Positions 34,623-44,056 of a stretch of 64,000 nt of DNA are shown here, piece after piece; position 1 is the first letter of the stretch; each line of letters opens with the position of its first letter. The stretch lies in contig JADJOH010000008.1 of assembly GCA_016713925.1 (NCBI GenBank), forward strand, positions 992,001 to 1,056,000, written 5' to 3'. Below the pieces are notes generated by a model. It was not told the DNA's origin, did no database searches, and saw only the letters and a list, made by a program, of their open reading frames with translations. This DNA comes from Bacteroidota bacterium (GTDB lineage: Bacteria > Bacteroidota > Bacteroidia > AKYH767-A > OLB10). The translations under genes and the position numbers were made by a program.

Positions 34623-35633
34623 TTATTCTACAAGATAAGCAGGATCGAAGCCGGAATCACCCGGATCGAAGTTGAGTATCGGTGCTGCAATTGCTCTTTT
34701 CCCAAAGCGGACTTGTACACTCAGGCGAAAAAAGAAACTGGGTTGCTGGCGTGCGGTATAATCATCAATCGTCAATCTTCCTCTGCCCACAATGGCTACC
34801 TCCGGTGTAATAACAACATGCCGATACGTATATAATCTACCCACGATACCCACGCGAGGATACCGAAAGCGGTACAGCAGTGGTTCTTCGGTGTAAACAC
34901 TGTCGGCCTTCAAATAATGATATCCTCCCATATTCTGAATACGCGCGCTCAGACTGAATTTCTTTGAAAAAATATGTGTATAGCTAAGGTTAAAGGGGAA
35001 GGTGCATTGAATCTGATCATCGTTCCCCAGCTTGACACCAAAACCCACGAGTGGTAATGGTAAGTCACGGCCGGCAATGGGCGAGTAAATGACACCGAGC
35101 GTATGCCACCAGGTATTGTTATGATAAAGTTTCCGCCAGACCAGCGCTCCTCCCATTCGAATATAGGCCGGGCTGAAGGAAAAAGATTGGGAGGGCAGCG
35201 AGGCATTTATATTTAGCAGAAATAAATTTCTTAAGCCGCGTGCCATTAAACCGGTTACGCCTATACGCCCCAACGTTAGCAGGCGATCAGGTTCCAGAAA
35301 ATCCAGTTGACTGATGCGATAGGCAGCGCTTCCCTGAGCAAGTATCGCATAAAAGGGTTTGCCTCCATCTGCCGAGAGCCAATCTTTGCCGGTATATAGT
35401 GGAAGACGAAATGAAAATGCGCCGCCGGCAAATCCATTTTCCATTGTGGTATCTTCCACCTGACTGGGCTCGAGATATTCTACATCGGCCTGCCACATGG
35501 GCGAAAGAAAGGGATGCGGACGATATCCACCCTGGCCCATAGATTTTAAGGGAAATGCCAGTACAAAAATGAAGAAGACCATCCTCATGTGAAGTGCATA
35601 TTTTGAGAATTCAAACAAGGGTCGTATTTTCAT
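34623..35633 (-). CDS. Outer-membrane beta-barrel protein, function unknown (DUF6268-like)
   Basis: A 336-residue protein with a signal peptide ending near KSMGQG. It is followed by alternating amphipathic strands with aromatic girdles (WWHTLGVIYSPIAGRDLPLP, FSLSARIQNMGGYHYLK, RYPRVGIVGRLY), typical of an outer-membrane barrel. I am not certain of the family; the pattern is closest to DUF6268 proteins. Divergent from a small hypothetical gene over only 28 bases. The first in-frame Met gives a long N-region; a start at Met16 or Met18 would give a more usual signal peptide. Confidence 0.7.
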   Translation of the reverse strand: MKIRPLFEFSKYALHMRMVFFIFVLAFPLKSMGQGGYRPHPFLSPMWQADVEYLEPSQVEDTTMENGFAGGAFSFRLPLYTGKDWLSADGGKPFYAILAQGSAAYRISQLDFLEPDRLLTLGRIGVTGLMARGLRNLFLLNINASLPSQSFSFSPAYIRMGGALVWRKLYHNNTWWHTLGVIYSPIAGRDLPLPLVGFGVKLGNDDQIQCTFPFNLSYTHIFSKKFSLSARIQNMGGYHYLKADSVYTEEPLLYRFRYPRVGIVGRLYTYRHVVITPEVAIVGRGRLTIDDYTARQQPSFFFRLSVQVRFGKRAIAAPILNFDPGDSGFDPAYLVE

Positions 35634-35661
35634 GTCATTATTAGTCTGACGAAGATAGAAC

Positions 35662-36000
35662 TTGAAAGAAGAACAACTGGAGAAATATCGACATGACCTT
35701 GCTTTTTTACGGGCAATGTCGGAACAGGTCGTGAAAGATTTTGAGCGATTCGGCTATACGGTAAATTTTAATGCGGACATGCCGGTGAGCTTTGAACACT
35801 ACCGTTTGCAGCTTTCCGAACAGCTCCGGTATTGGTGTAAAAATGAGTCCGATCGTATACCCGCATTGTTGTATCATATTGATCTGCCTGAGCATCTATT
35901 GCCGGCAGGGTACGGTTGCAAAGAGGTGGACAGGCTGGCGGAATTAATTCTGCAACGTGAATTAATTAAGGTAGTTTTGCGAAAACATTATAGTTCGTAG
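35662..36000 (+). CDS. Small hypothetical protein upstream of the MerR regulator
   Basis: A 112-residue charged, mostly helical protein without signal peptide or membrane helix. I do not recognise it. The reading frame starts at a TTG (35662), with a stop just before, so an ATG start would be at residue 19 (MSEQVVKDF). Codon use resembles the neighbours, and the opposite-strand frames are poorer. It ends 62 bases before the B12-type MerR gene and could be co-transcribed with it. Confidence 0.6.
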   Translation: MKEEQLEKYRHDLAFLRAMSEQVVKDFERFGYTVNFNADMPVSFEHYRLQLSEQLRYWCKNESDRIPALLYHIDLPEHLLPAGYGCKEVDRLAELILQRELIKVVLRKHYSS

Positions 36001-36062
36001 CTTGTTATACTACCAGATCTGCATGCTTTTCGATTTCAGATATAAAAGAGAAAAAGTAGCAA

Positions 36063-36953
36063 ATGAATCACTTCTCCATTAAAGACGTCGAGGCCCTCAC
36101 AGGAATCAAACCTCATACCTTGCGTATCTGGGAACAGCGGTATGGTATTCCACAGCCAAAACGTACGGCGACGAATATCCGTTATTATGATGACGATGAT
36201 ATCAAAATGTTGCTGAGTGTTGCGATGCTCAATCGTCAGGGACATAAAATTTCCAAGATTACGAAGATGGGAAGGGAAGAGCTGGACAGATTAGTGATGG
36301 AATTGACTTTAGATGCAACGGATCGCATTGTACAGATAGAATCCTTAACAAAGGCGATGTTTAGTCTGGATGAGGTAGCTTTTGAAAAAATACTAGCTGC
36401 TAATTTTCTTCAACATGGGATGCAGGATTCTTTCCTCAATTTGGTTTTCCCTTTTTTGGCGAGAGTAGGCATGTTATGGCAAACAGGTTCTGTGCATCCC
36501 GCCTATGAACATTTTATTACCAACCTTATCCGTCAAAAATTATTTGTGGCCATTGATGCACAACCTAAAAATATTGCTCCCGGAGCTAAGCGTTTCTTGT
36601 TGTTCTTGCCCGCTCATGAACCACATGAAATCGGATTGCTTTTCGCGAACTATCTCATCCGGTCGAGGGGACATCATACCAGTTATTTAGGTCCTAATCT
36701 TCCTCTGGATGATCTGAGCCCTGTTATGACCATTTACAAGGCCGACTTCCTGCTCACTGTTCTAACCACCTCCATCGCTGCACATAGTCCTCTAACTATC
36801 GCAAATAAATTATCAAAAGATTTTCCGCATGCAAATATTTTAATTGGTGGCGGACAGATTCTTCAGGCCAATATACATTTTCCAAAAAACGTACGCACCT
36901 TATCTACTATGCAGGAATTAATCAGTTTGCTTGATTATCTAAAAGTGAATTGA
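36063..36953 (+). CDS. MerR-family regulator with B12-binding light-sensor domain (CarH/LitR type)
   Basis: A 296-residue regulator. The N-terminal MerR helix-turn-helix (FSIKDVEALTGIKPHTLRIWEQRYG) is followed by the four-helix cap with the W-x9-EH motif (W139, E149/H150). The cobalamin-binding domain has E186-x-H188-x-x-G191 in AHEPHEIGLL, where the histidine is the lower cobalt ligand. Both hallmarks are intact. CarH/LitR proteins use adenosylcobalamin as a dark-state chromophore; light breaks the tetramer and derepresses genes for carotenoids, photolyase and folate. Neighbours phrB, folE and an ECF sigma factor fit this picture. Light control here is inferred from family and context. Confidence 0.9.
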   Translation: MNHFSIKDVEALTGIKPHTLRIWEQRYGIPQPKRTATNIRYYDDDDIKMLLSVAMLNRQGHKISKITKMGREELDRLVMELTLDATDRIVQIESLTKAMFSLDEVAFEKILAANFLQHGMQDSFLNLVFPFLARVGMLWQTGSVHPAYEHFITNLIRQKLFVAIDAQPKNIAPGAKRFLLFLPAHEPHEIGLLFANYLIRSRGHHTSYLGPNLPLDDLSPVMTIYKADFLLTVLTTSIAAHSPLTIANKLSKDFPHANILIGGGQILQANIHFPKNVRTLSTMQELISLLDYLKVN

Positions 36954-37108
36954 GTTTTTCATTTGGTTTCTCAGATTCCGCGACTAGAATTTTACACGTG
37001 GACTTATAAAAGCCTGTTTATTGAAAGAATAAAACAGTAGTGTAGTTCATCTTAATCATACCTGTTTTCTATAATTTTATAAAGCTGCCGGTCAAAAAAA
37101 GAGGTGTG

Positions 37109-37840
37109 TTATTTTGTATATTGTAAGAATTCATTTCGCACATCTCGGTTTTTAAATTTACCGCAATATTCAGCCGTAATCGTCGTGGAGTGTACATCCT
37201 GAATTCCTCTGGAAGCAACACAGAGATGAGTGGAATCGATCACGATGGCTACATCTTCTGTTTGCAGGACTTCCTTGAGTGCCTCGGCAATCTGAATCGT
37301 TAACCGCTCTTGCACCTGGGGTCGACGGGCATAATAATCCACCATCCTATTAAGTTTAGAGAGACCGATTACTTTACCTGATGAATAATAGGCAACATGT
37401 ACTTTCCCAAAGATGGGAACCAGATGATGTTCACAGGTAGAATAGAAGGTAATATTCTTCTCTACCAGCATCTGGCTATAGTTGTAATTATTGGTGAATA
37501 GCGTTGCCGTGGGTTTGTTTTCGGGATTAAGTCCCCTGAAGGTTTCATTGATATACATCTTCGCAACTCTCAGCGGAGTGTCACGAATACTTTCATCATT
37601 CAAATCAAGGCCCAGGGTATGCAGTATCTCTTTTACATGCCCGGCTATGATTGATATCTTTTCATCATTCGATACATCAAAGGCATCTGCCCGAAGCGGA
37701 GTTTCTTTATTGCTGAAGTGGTGGTTTAAGATATCGTCCATTATGTCTTTCTCATCCGTATTTAAAAGGATGGCATTAACCCTTGATTTTTCCGTCCGGA
37801 GACGATTATTGTTATTACCTGTAGTTGTGCTAGCCTTCAT
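37109..37840 (-). CDS. folE: GTP cyclohydrolase I
   Basis: Converts GTP to 7,8-dihydroneopterin triphosphate, the entry to folate and pterins. The 243 residues include a poorly conserved 40-60 residue N-terminal extension rich in Thr and Asn. The catalytic core follows with DTPLRVAKMY, zinc ligands in CEHHLVPIFGK (Cys and His) and HLCVASRGIQ (Cys), and substrate-binding GLSKLNRMVDYYARRPQVQERLT. Long N-terminus aside, it is a standard FolE1. In light-responsive clusters folE can feed pterin antenna for photolyase, consistent with phrB and the B12 regulator nearby; this link is inferred. Confidence 0.96.
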   Translation of the reverse strand: MKASTTTGNNNNRLRTEKSRVNAILLNTDEKDIMDDILNHHFSNKETPLRADAFDVSNDEKISIIAGHVKEILHTLGLDLNDESIRDTPLRVAKMYINETFRGLNPENKPTATLFTNNYNYSQMLVEKNITFYSTCEHHLVPIFGKVHVAYYSSGKVIGLSKLNRMVDYYARRPQVQERLTIQIAEALKEVLQTEDVAIVIDSTHLCVASRGIQDVHSTTITAEYCGKFKNRDVRNEFLQYTK

Positions 37841-38074
37841 TTATGTTTTGTATTTAAAGTTCAACAAATGGGCTTCCATAGTGTTTAGTAAATATGTATA
37901 GTTATTAAACAAAATATGTATTCTTATTGTATTTTTAGGATTCCAGTGTCTATTTAAGTTATTTAAATTCAATATTTAAAACTTTTTACCCTGACTATCA
38001 ACCGCTTAAGTCTTGTTTAACAAAATGATTAAAAAATTAAACAAAAAGTCTTGCAAGATCCAAATGAAAGCCCT

Positions 38075-38082
38075 TATCTTTG
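38075..38082 (+). promoter_or_regulatory. -7 promoter element (TATCTTTG) for the ECF sigma gene
   Basis: Exact TAnnTTTG match 30 bases before the ATG at 38113, giving a leader of about 24 bases that ends in A-rich sequence. The 272-base region between folE and this gene is A/T-rich and otherwise shows nothing I can assign. Confidence 0.5.
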
Positions 38083-38112
38083 TTGAAGATTAATACTTAA
38101 AACCTAAACAAA

Positions 38113-38640
38113 ATGACACAAATCGAATACAATCACCAGGTAAAAGAGCATTACAAAGCTTTACGCGGTTACGCCCTAAAATTAACTCAAGATCCTGAAG
38201 ATGCAAATGATCTTGTTCAGGAAACTATGTTAAAGGCTTTTAACAACAAAGAAAAATTTCAGGATGGAACCAATCTGAAAGGGTGGCTTTATACTATCAT
38301 GAAAAATATTTTCATAAATAATTATCGCAGGATGGTGAATGGATCAGTTATAAATGATGATACCGAAAACCAATACCTTCTTAATCATTCTGGTCCTTCT
38401 GTTAAGAATGAAGGCGATGGTCGTTTAGTAATGACTGAAGTGAATGAGGCGTTAGATAGCTTAACAGATAGCCTGCGTACACCATTTATGATGTCTTATG
38501 AAGGATATAAATACGAAGAGATTGCAAAATACCTTGCCGTGCCATTGGGTACAGTTAAAATAAGAATACATATGGCGCGTCAAAAATTGAAGAAGATGTT
38601 GAGTGCATATGGTACAGATAATTCCTATACCGTTAATTAA
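38113..38640 (+). CDS. ECF RNA polymerase sigma factor
   Basis: A 175-residue group IV sigma factor. Region 2 is LRGYALKLTQDPEDANDLVQETMLKAF with the core-binding GWLYTIMKNIFINNYRR. Region 4 is ALDSLTDSLRTPFMMSYEGYKYEEIAKYLAVPLGTVKIRIHMARQKLKK. No anti-sigma gene follows, so control may be at transcription. It may belong to the light-response group with the B12-type MerR gene and folE, but it is divergent from folE, so co-regulation is unproven. Confidence 0.93.
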   Translation: MTQIEYNHQVKEHYKALRGYALKLTQDPEDANDLVQETMLKAFNNKEKFQDGTNLKGWLYTIMKNIFINNYRRMVNGSVINDDTENQYLLNHSGPSVKNEGDGRLVMTEVNEALDSLTDSLRTPFMMSYEGYKYEEIAKYLAVPLGTVKIRIHMARQKLKKMLSAYGTDNSYTVN

Positions 38641-38817
38641 AAGGACAGGTAGGTTTTAGGTCGCAGAGGGTCTCGTAGTATACGGGGCCTTTTGCTTTTT
38701 AGGCAAAGCGACGTCTGAAGGAAAATAAGATTTCTTTGCAGGTCTGATTCATATCTTCGGGAGTTGCTCTTTGAGGAGTACAGGAGATCGTTATTTAATA
38801 GCTGAATGTTGAATCTG

Positions 38818-39813
38818 CTAATGATATTCCTCTTTGTACATTTTTATCATCAGTAAAAAATAGGAAATCAGCAAAGGGCCGAAAACAATTCCGGTTATGC
38901 CAAACCATTTTAATCCGACAATCACACCCAACACGGTGACGATAGGATGTATATCGGCAAACTTCTTCTGTAAAGTAAACCGAAATACATTGTCGATATT
39001 GGTGATAACTACTGCTCCGAAAATTAAGATGCCGATTCCCTGCCAGTTTTCGCCGTTCACCAATTGATAAATCCCTGCCGGAATCCATACGATGGCCGTA
39101 CCGATCAGAGGGATAAAGGACATGAATCCGGTGATAGCGCCCCAAAACCAGGGTTCATCCAATCCAAAAATCCAGTAGGCAAATCCTGCGGTTAATCCTT
39201 GTAAAATAGCAAGAACAGGCGCCCCTAATACATTTGAAAATACGGCCGATTCCAATTCTGCTGCAAAACGAATTGCTTTTTCTTCCTCTACCGGCAGGAG
39301 TTCCCCGAGTGCTTTTTCGCTTTGTCCAAGATTGGTCAGGAGGTAGTAGAGGATAAAATACATCATACCAAAGGTGGCCAGCATATCTGCAGTGGCTCCC
39401 AAAATTTGTGGTATAATATCGCCGGCCAGCTCTTGCAATTTATTGACCATTTCCTCACTCAAAATTTTTATTCCGGTCGTTTCAAAAATATAAAGATCCA
39501 TCGTTCTCAGACCTTCAATCAATTCCGTGCTGTTGGAAAGTGCATAATTGATTTTAGATGCCAGTAAACCATATAAAGTCCAGACAGGGCCAAGAATCGT
39601 GAGAAAGGTGATGATCATAGCCACAACGGTAGCCGGGGTTTTATTCCACCGTCGCTTTACCAGCAGGTAACGCATGAGCGGTTTCATCAAAACATATAAA
39701 ATGATGGCAGAGAGAAGTGCTGTTAAAAACCCACTTAGCGACCAGGCAAGAAAGATTCCCAGGACGATGATGATGAGCAACGTGATATAGCGCCTGTTGT
39801 CGTTAATATTCAT
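38818..39813 (-). CDS. AI-2E family transporter
   Basis: A 331-residue membrane protein with about eight helices arranged as in the AI-2E (PerM/TqsA/YdiK) family. The core FAYWIFGLDEPWFWGAITGFMSFIPLIGTAIVWIPAGIYQL is characteristic. Family members export autoinducer-2 or ions or have unknown substrates, so the name is a family label only. It stands alone, divergent from ctpA. Confidence 0.92.
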   Translation of the reverse strand: MNINDNRRYITLLIIIVLGIFLAWSLSGFLTALLSAIILYVLMKPLMRYLLVKRRWNKTPATVVAMIITFLTILGPVWTLYGLLASKINYALSNSTELIEGLRTMDLYIFETTGIKILSEEMVNKLQELAGDIIPQILGATADMLATFGMMYFILYYLLTNLGQSEKALGELLPVEEEKAIRFAAELESAVFSNVLGAPVLAILQGLTAGFAYWIFGLDEPWFWGAITGFMSFIPLIGTAIVWIPAGIYQLVNGENWQGIGILIFGAVVITNIDNVFRFTLQKKFADIHPIVTVLGVIVGLKWFGITGIVFGPLLISYFLLMIKMYKEEYH

Positions 39814-39852
39814 GGGCTCTAAAATAATGATTTTGATTACCCGTTGTTCTTG

Positions 39853-39860
39853 TATCTTTG
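39853..39860 (+). promoter_or_regulatory. -7 promoter element (TATCTTTG) for ctpA
   Basis: Exact TAnnTTTG match 19 bases before the ATG at 39880. Confidence 0.5.
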
Positions 39861-39879
39861 ATCCTTCTGAAATTTAACC

Positions 39880-41583
39880 ATGACACCAATCATTTCTCCT
39901 GTTCGTCGCCGCCGGCTTATGCTGCTGATGTTATTGCCCTTCTCCGTTTTATGCTGGAGTTTTGCAGATGACTTCTTCATGATCACCAAGGAAATTGATA
40001 TTTTTTCAAGTGTTTACAAGGAAGTAAATCAATACTATGTGGATGATGTGAATCCCGGTCAGTTGATGAAGACAGGTGTAGATGCCATGTTGAAAACCCT
40101 GGATCCCTACACCAATTATTACCCTGAAGCGGAGATAGAGGATTACCGTATGAAGCATGTGAGTACGGAATACGGGGGAATTGGTGCCTCATCCTTCCGA
40201 ATGGGCGACAGCATCATTATTTACAATGTGTATGAAGGTTTCCCTGCTCAATTGGCAGATATCCGTGCCGGAGATGTGCTGCTCGCCGTGAATGGACGCA
40301 GTATTAAAGGGCTGGCCCCGGAGGAAATTGATGATTTAATTAAAGGTCAGGCCGGTACTACCGTAAAATTAGAGTTCTCCAGATTAGGAGTAGCTCAGCC
40401 CATGGAAAAAACGGTGACCAGAGGGGAGATAAAAGTGAAGAATGTCTCTTATTATGGGATGCTGAATGATAGTGTAGGATATATTAAACTCGATAAATTC
40501 CTCCAGAATTGCTTCAATGAAGTGCATGATGCGCTGGTCGATCTTCAGAAAAATCCCGGACTTAAATCACTGGTATTTGACCTTCGCGGAAACGGCGGTG
40601 GCCTGCTGGAAGAGTCGGTGCAGATGTTGAATCTTTTTATTAAAAAAGGGGAATTACTGGTGACGCAAACCGGAAAAACGGAAGGTTCTAATAATGTCTA
40701 TCACGCGAAAGTAGATCCGATTGCTCCTGACATCCGTGTGGCCGTTCTCGTCGACAAAAATTCCGCTTCTGCCAGTGAAATTACAGCCGGAAATTTTCAG
40801 GATCTGGATAGGGGTGTCGTCATTGGGCAGCGGAGCTATGGGAAAGGATTGGTGCAGCAAACCCGTCCGCTTTCCTTTAATGCACAGATGAAATTAACAG
40901 TCGCCAAGTATTTTACTGCCAGCGGGAGATGTGTGCAAACACGTATTTACCATCATGGCGTGGAGGATGGTGGTGCCGTTACCGAAGTACCGGATTCGTT
41001 GATGAAGCCTTTCAAGACAAAGAATGGCCGTACTGTTTTCGATGGCTCTGCGGTATACCCTGACCGTTATGTAGCACCCGGCGATACCAGCAATATTGCC
41101 AGAAGCCTCTCCCGCAACCTGATTCTCTTTGATTACGCCACACACTTCCGCCAAAAACATGACTCGATAGCAGCTGCCGAAAAATTTGTGTTCACTGACA
41201 ACGACTTTCAGGATTTTGTCAGCTATATCAATACCCGGAAATTTGATTATTCCACGCAGTCGGAAAGTGCTTTTGCCACTTTAAAGAAAACCGTTCAACG
41301 GGAGAAGTATTACGCCGGAATCAGCAATGAACTGGAAGCGCTCGGTAAAGGATTAAATCATGATAAAGCAGAAGATCTCAAGCTTTTTAAAGAGGAATTA
41401 AAATCTTTAATCGAGCAGGAAATAGTACCGCGATATCATTTCCAGACCGGAAAATTCAAATACATGTTCAGGCACGATCAGGTGATGAAGGAAGCGCTGT
41501 TGGTACTCGGCAATCCTTCATTGTACAATGCTATTCTGAAGGGAGAGGGCGAGTATAACGTCATCGGAAAGCCGAAGAAGTAA
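39880..41583 (+). CDS. ctpA: C-terminal processing peptidase, S41 family
   Basis: Envelope serine protease (CtpA/Prc type) that trims or degrades periplasmic proteins. The 567 residues have one N-terminal signal or membrane segment and a PDZ domain (GGIGASSFRMGDSIIIYNVYEG ... RAGDVLLAVNG). The S41 core carries FDLRGNGGGLLEESVQM, the nucleophile serine in KNSASASEITAG and the catalytic lysine in QRSYGKGLVQQ. A long C-terminal helical region follows, common in Bacteroidota. All catalytic residues are present. It ends 18 bases from the convergent pheS stop. Confidence 0.95.
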   Translation: MTPIISPVRRRRLMLLMLLPFSVLCWSFADDFFMITKEIDIFSSVYKEVNQYYVDDVNPGQLMKTGVDAMLKTLDPYTNYYPEAEIEDYRMKHVSTEYGGIGASSFRMGDSIIIYNVYEGFPAQLADIRAGDVLLAVNGRSIKGLAPEEIDDLIKGQAGTTVKLEFSRLGVAQPMEKTVTRGEIKVKNVSYYGMLNDSVGYIKLDKFLQNCFNEVHDALVDLQKNPGLKSLVFDLRGNGGGLLEESVQMLNLFIKKGELLVTQTGKTEGSNNVYHAKVDPIAPDIRVAVLVDKNSASASEITAGNFQDLDRGVVIGQRSYGKGLVQQTRPLSFNAQMKLTVAKYFTASGRCVQTRIYHHGVEDGGAVTEVPDSLMKPFKTKNGRTVFDGSAVYPDRYVAPGDTSNIARSLSRNLILFDYATHFRQKHDSIAAAEKFVFTDNDFQDFVSYINTRKFDYSTQSESAFATLKKTVQREKYYAGISNELEALGKGLNHDKAEDLKLFKEELKSLIEQEIVPRYHFQTGKFKYMFRHDQVMKEALLVLGNPSLYNAILKGEGEYNVIGKPKK

Positions 41584-41601
41584 TTTTCCGGTTGTAGTGT
41601 G

Positions 41602-42648
41602 CTATCTTACCCCCTTGAACTGATCGAGGAAGCGCACATCATTTTCTGAAAATATCCTCAGATCCTTGATGGAATATTTCAACATCGTGATACGTTCAAT
41701 CCCCATTCCGAAAGCGAATCCACTGTATTTCTCTGCATCGATTTTACAATTCTCCAAAACAGCAGGATCAATCATCCCACATCCTAATATTTCCACCCAG
41801 CCGGTGTACTTACAGATATTGCAACCCTTGCCCTTACAAATGGTGCAGCTGATGTCCATCTCCGCACTCGGCTCCGTGAACGGGAAATAGGAGGGGCGCA
41901 AACGAATTTTAGTTTCTGCTCCAAACATCTCCTGTGCAAAATAAAGTAAGGTCTGTTTCAAATCGGCGAAGGAAACTTTTTCATCGATATAAAATCCTTC
42001 TACCTGATGAAAGAAACAATGCGCCCGCGCAGAAATCGCCTCATTACGGTACACCCTTCCCGGACAAATTGTTCGGATGGGAGGAGGCTGATTTTCCATC
42101 ACACGTACCTGAATCGATGAAGTATGTGTGCGCAATGCCAGCGGACCCTTATAATGCGCAGGACTTGCCTCAAGATTGATGAAGAAAGTATCCTGCATAT
42201 CTCGTGCGGGGTGTTCAGGAGGGAAATTCAGTGCAGAGAAGTTATGCCAATCGTCTTCTATCTCCGGACCATCACTAACGTTGAAGCCTATGCGGGAAAA
42301 AATATTAATGATCTGTCTTCTTACGATTGTCAATGGATGAAAGGTGCCCGATGACAAAGGATAAGCAGGTAAAGTCAGATCCTGACCGGAGTCGGCAGTT
42401 TGTTCTGATTGATCAAATTGTTCCTTGAAAGTATTTATTTTTTCTTCGGCAGCTACTTTCAGCTCATTGACCATCAGGCCATATGACTTTCGTTCTTCCG
42501 GAACCACCTCTTTCATCTTTGCAAAGAGATCATTCAGTACACCCTTCTTGCCGAGAAAGCGCAAACGGAATTGTTCCAGTTCCTCCTTACTCGAAGGAGA
42601 AAAGGAACGTGCTTCCTCAATTAATGTTTGTATGCTGTTGTTCGACAT
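41602..42648 (-). CDS. pheS: Phenylalanine-tRNA ligase alpha subunit
   Basis: Catalytic subunit of the alpha2-beta2 PheRS. It has 348 residues from the ATG at 42648; a start five codons earlier (42663) is open but less family-like. Features: N-terminal coiled coil, core with PLSSGTFHPLTIVRRQII, DMQDTFFI, motif 2 region VYRNEAISARAHCFFHQVEGF, and C-terminal motif 3 FGMGIERITMLKYSI. The cysteine-rich CTICKGKGCNICKYTGWVEILGCGM region is typical of this PheS branch. pheT is not in the window. Confidence 0.96.
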   Translation of the reverse strand: MSNNSIQTLIEEARSFSPSSKEELEQFRLRFLGKKGVLNDLFAKMKEVVPEERKSYGLMVNELKVAAEEKINTFKEQFDQSEQTADSGQDLTLPAYPLSSGTFHPLTIVRRQIINIFSRIGFNVSDGPEIEDDWHNFSALNFPPEHPARDMQDTFFINLEASPAHYKGPLALRTHTSSIQVRVMENQPPPIRTICPGRVYRNEAISARAHCFFHQVEGFYIDEKVSFADLKQTLLYFAQEMFGAETKIRLRPSYFPFTEPSAEMDISCTICKGKGCNICKYTGWVEILGCGMIDPAVLENCKIDAEKYSGFAFGMGIERITMLKYSIKDLRIFSENDVRFLDQFKGVR

Positions 42649-42741
42649 GAGGGGTACAGGCAATGGGGTGGGAAGAAGAGTCTGCGCGTCAGTGATGACG
42701 AAGACTTCCTTTCAACTGTTTATACAATAGGATGCAAGAAA

Positions 42742-43422
42742 TTATTCAACAATTACCTTTACACTCATTCTTACATCTTGCTCGGGGCGATCGCCGGGAA
42801 GTGTTTTCACATCAGCAATTTTATCAATCACATCCAGCCCTTCAATCACTTCGCCAAAAACGGTATAATTGCGATCTAACCAGGGAGAACCACCGATGGT
42901 CATATAAGCTTGTTTTTGAGTTTCCGTCATTTTAAATCCCATGCGCTGTTCAGCTTGTTCTATTTCGCTAGCTGTCATTGGTTTCCCTTGTACAATATAA
43001 AACTGACAGCCACTGGAGGCTTTTTCAGGATTTCCATCTCTCGCTGCCGCAAGTACACCTTTCTTATGATAAAGAGTGTCTACTAATTCCGCGGGAATCT
43101 TATACCCAACATCACCAGCCCCTAATGGCTGTCCCGGACTAGCATTTTTCGACTTCGGATCACCGCCCTGAATCATAAAACCTTTTATAACTCTATGAAA
43201 TAGAAGGCTATCGTAAAATCCTTCACTGGCCAGCTTAATAAAATTGGCACGGTGCAGGGGTGTTTCTTTGTACAACTTTAGCTTCATGGTACCAAGGTCG
43301 GTGGTAATCTGGATAAGGGTGTCTTTTGACGATGTTTCGGTCATTTTCTTCTTTTTTTGAGCGAAGGAGCCCTGTGCAAGGGTAGCAACAAGGACCATAC
43401 ATATCAGGATCGCTTTTTTCAT
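42742..43422 (-). CDS. Secreted cyclophilin-type peptidyl-prolyl isomerase
   Basis: A 226-residue protein with a signal peptide ending near GSFAQ and a compact bacterial cyclophilin domain. Core elements are LHRANFIKLASEGFYDSLLFHRVIKGFMIQGGD, SSGCQFYIVQG and YTVFGEVIEGLDVIDKIA. The catalytic Arg lies in FHRV. It should assist folding of periplasmic or exported proteins. Upstream of pheS on the same strand with a 93-base gap; probably its own unit. Confidence 0.93.
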   Translation of the reverse strand: MKKAILICMVLVATLAQGSFAQKKKKMTETSSKDTLIQITTDLGTMKLKLYKETPLHRANFIKLASEGFYDSLLFHRVIKGFMIQGGDPKSKNASPGQPLGAGDVGYKIPAELVDTLYHKKGVLAAARDGNPEKASSGCQFYIVQGKPMTASEIEQAEQRMGFKMTETQKQAYMTIGGSPWLDRNYTVFGEVIEGLDVIDKIADVKTLPGDRPEQDVRMSVKVIVE

Positions 43423-43496
43423 ATTATTGGGAATTAACTACTTTTGAGTTGTGACAATTGGAATATTATTATTCCGGTTTCTGTTGCAAGTTTAAC

Positions 43497-43504
43497 TAAA
43501 TTTG
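43497..43504 (+). promoter_or_regulatory. -7 promoter element (TAAATTTG) for a small lipoprotein gene
   Basis: Exact TAnnTTTG match ending 46 bases before the ATG at 43550. It overlaps an in-frame TTG at 43502. Confidence 0.45.
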
Positions 43505-43549
43505 AACAATCATTCTACTATTCCCGTAAAAGGAAAAGCAAAACTAACC

Positions 43550-43900
43550 ATGAATCGTTACCTGATCATCCTGACACTGGCTTTAGCCGGACTATTAACC
43601 GCTTCATCTTGTAAAAAAACGGAGCCCTGTGAAGCAATAATAACTGTAGTCGACACCTTGGGTCGTCCGGTTTCGGCTGCCAAAGTCGTTCTTCGTCAAG
43701 ACAGTGTGGTGAATCCGCAAACCGGAGTTCGGGCAGATGTTTTTGATGAAGAGTTTACCACCAGTAACGGGGAAGCCATTTTTAAATTTCAATGGGAAGC
43801 GGTGTTAAATGTAGAAGTGACTTCTTTAACACTTACCGCAAAGGATTATATCCGTTTAGAACAAAGTGAAACCGTCAGAAAGACGGTGGTGGTCAAGTAA
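43550..43900 (+). CDS. Small lipoprotein with a carboxypeptidase-regulatory-like fold
   Basis: A 116-residue lipoprotein with leader ending TASSC and a single beta-sandwich-like domain (AIITVVDTLGRPVSAAKVVLRQDSV ... TTSNGEAIFKFQ). The pattern resembles carboxypeptidase regulatory-like or transthyretin-like domains, but I cannot name a family with certainty. The ATG at 43550 gives a proper signal peptide; an in-frame TTG at 43502 lies inside the promoter box. Function unknown. Confidence 0.75.
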   Translation: MNRYLIILTLALAGLLTASSCKKTEPCEAIITVVDTLGRPVSAAKVVLRQDSVVNPQTGVRADVFDEEFTTSNGEAIFKFQWEAVLNVEVTSLTLTAKDYIRLEQSETVRKTVVVK

Positions 43901-44056
43901 AGCCTTTTTTAGCAAAGAAACAGAGGGGTAGGCCAACGCCATCGTTACCCTTGTTGGTCTCGAGGGAAGTCGTTTTTCGGTCCAATCCTACGCCAACTTT
44001 CTACTTATGTACTCTGTCAGATAGTATTTTTGGTTGCACAACCTTGTGCTATGTTA

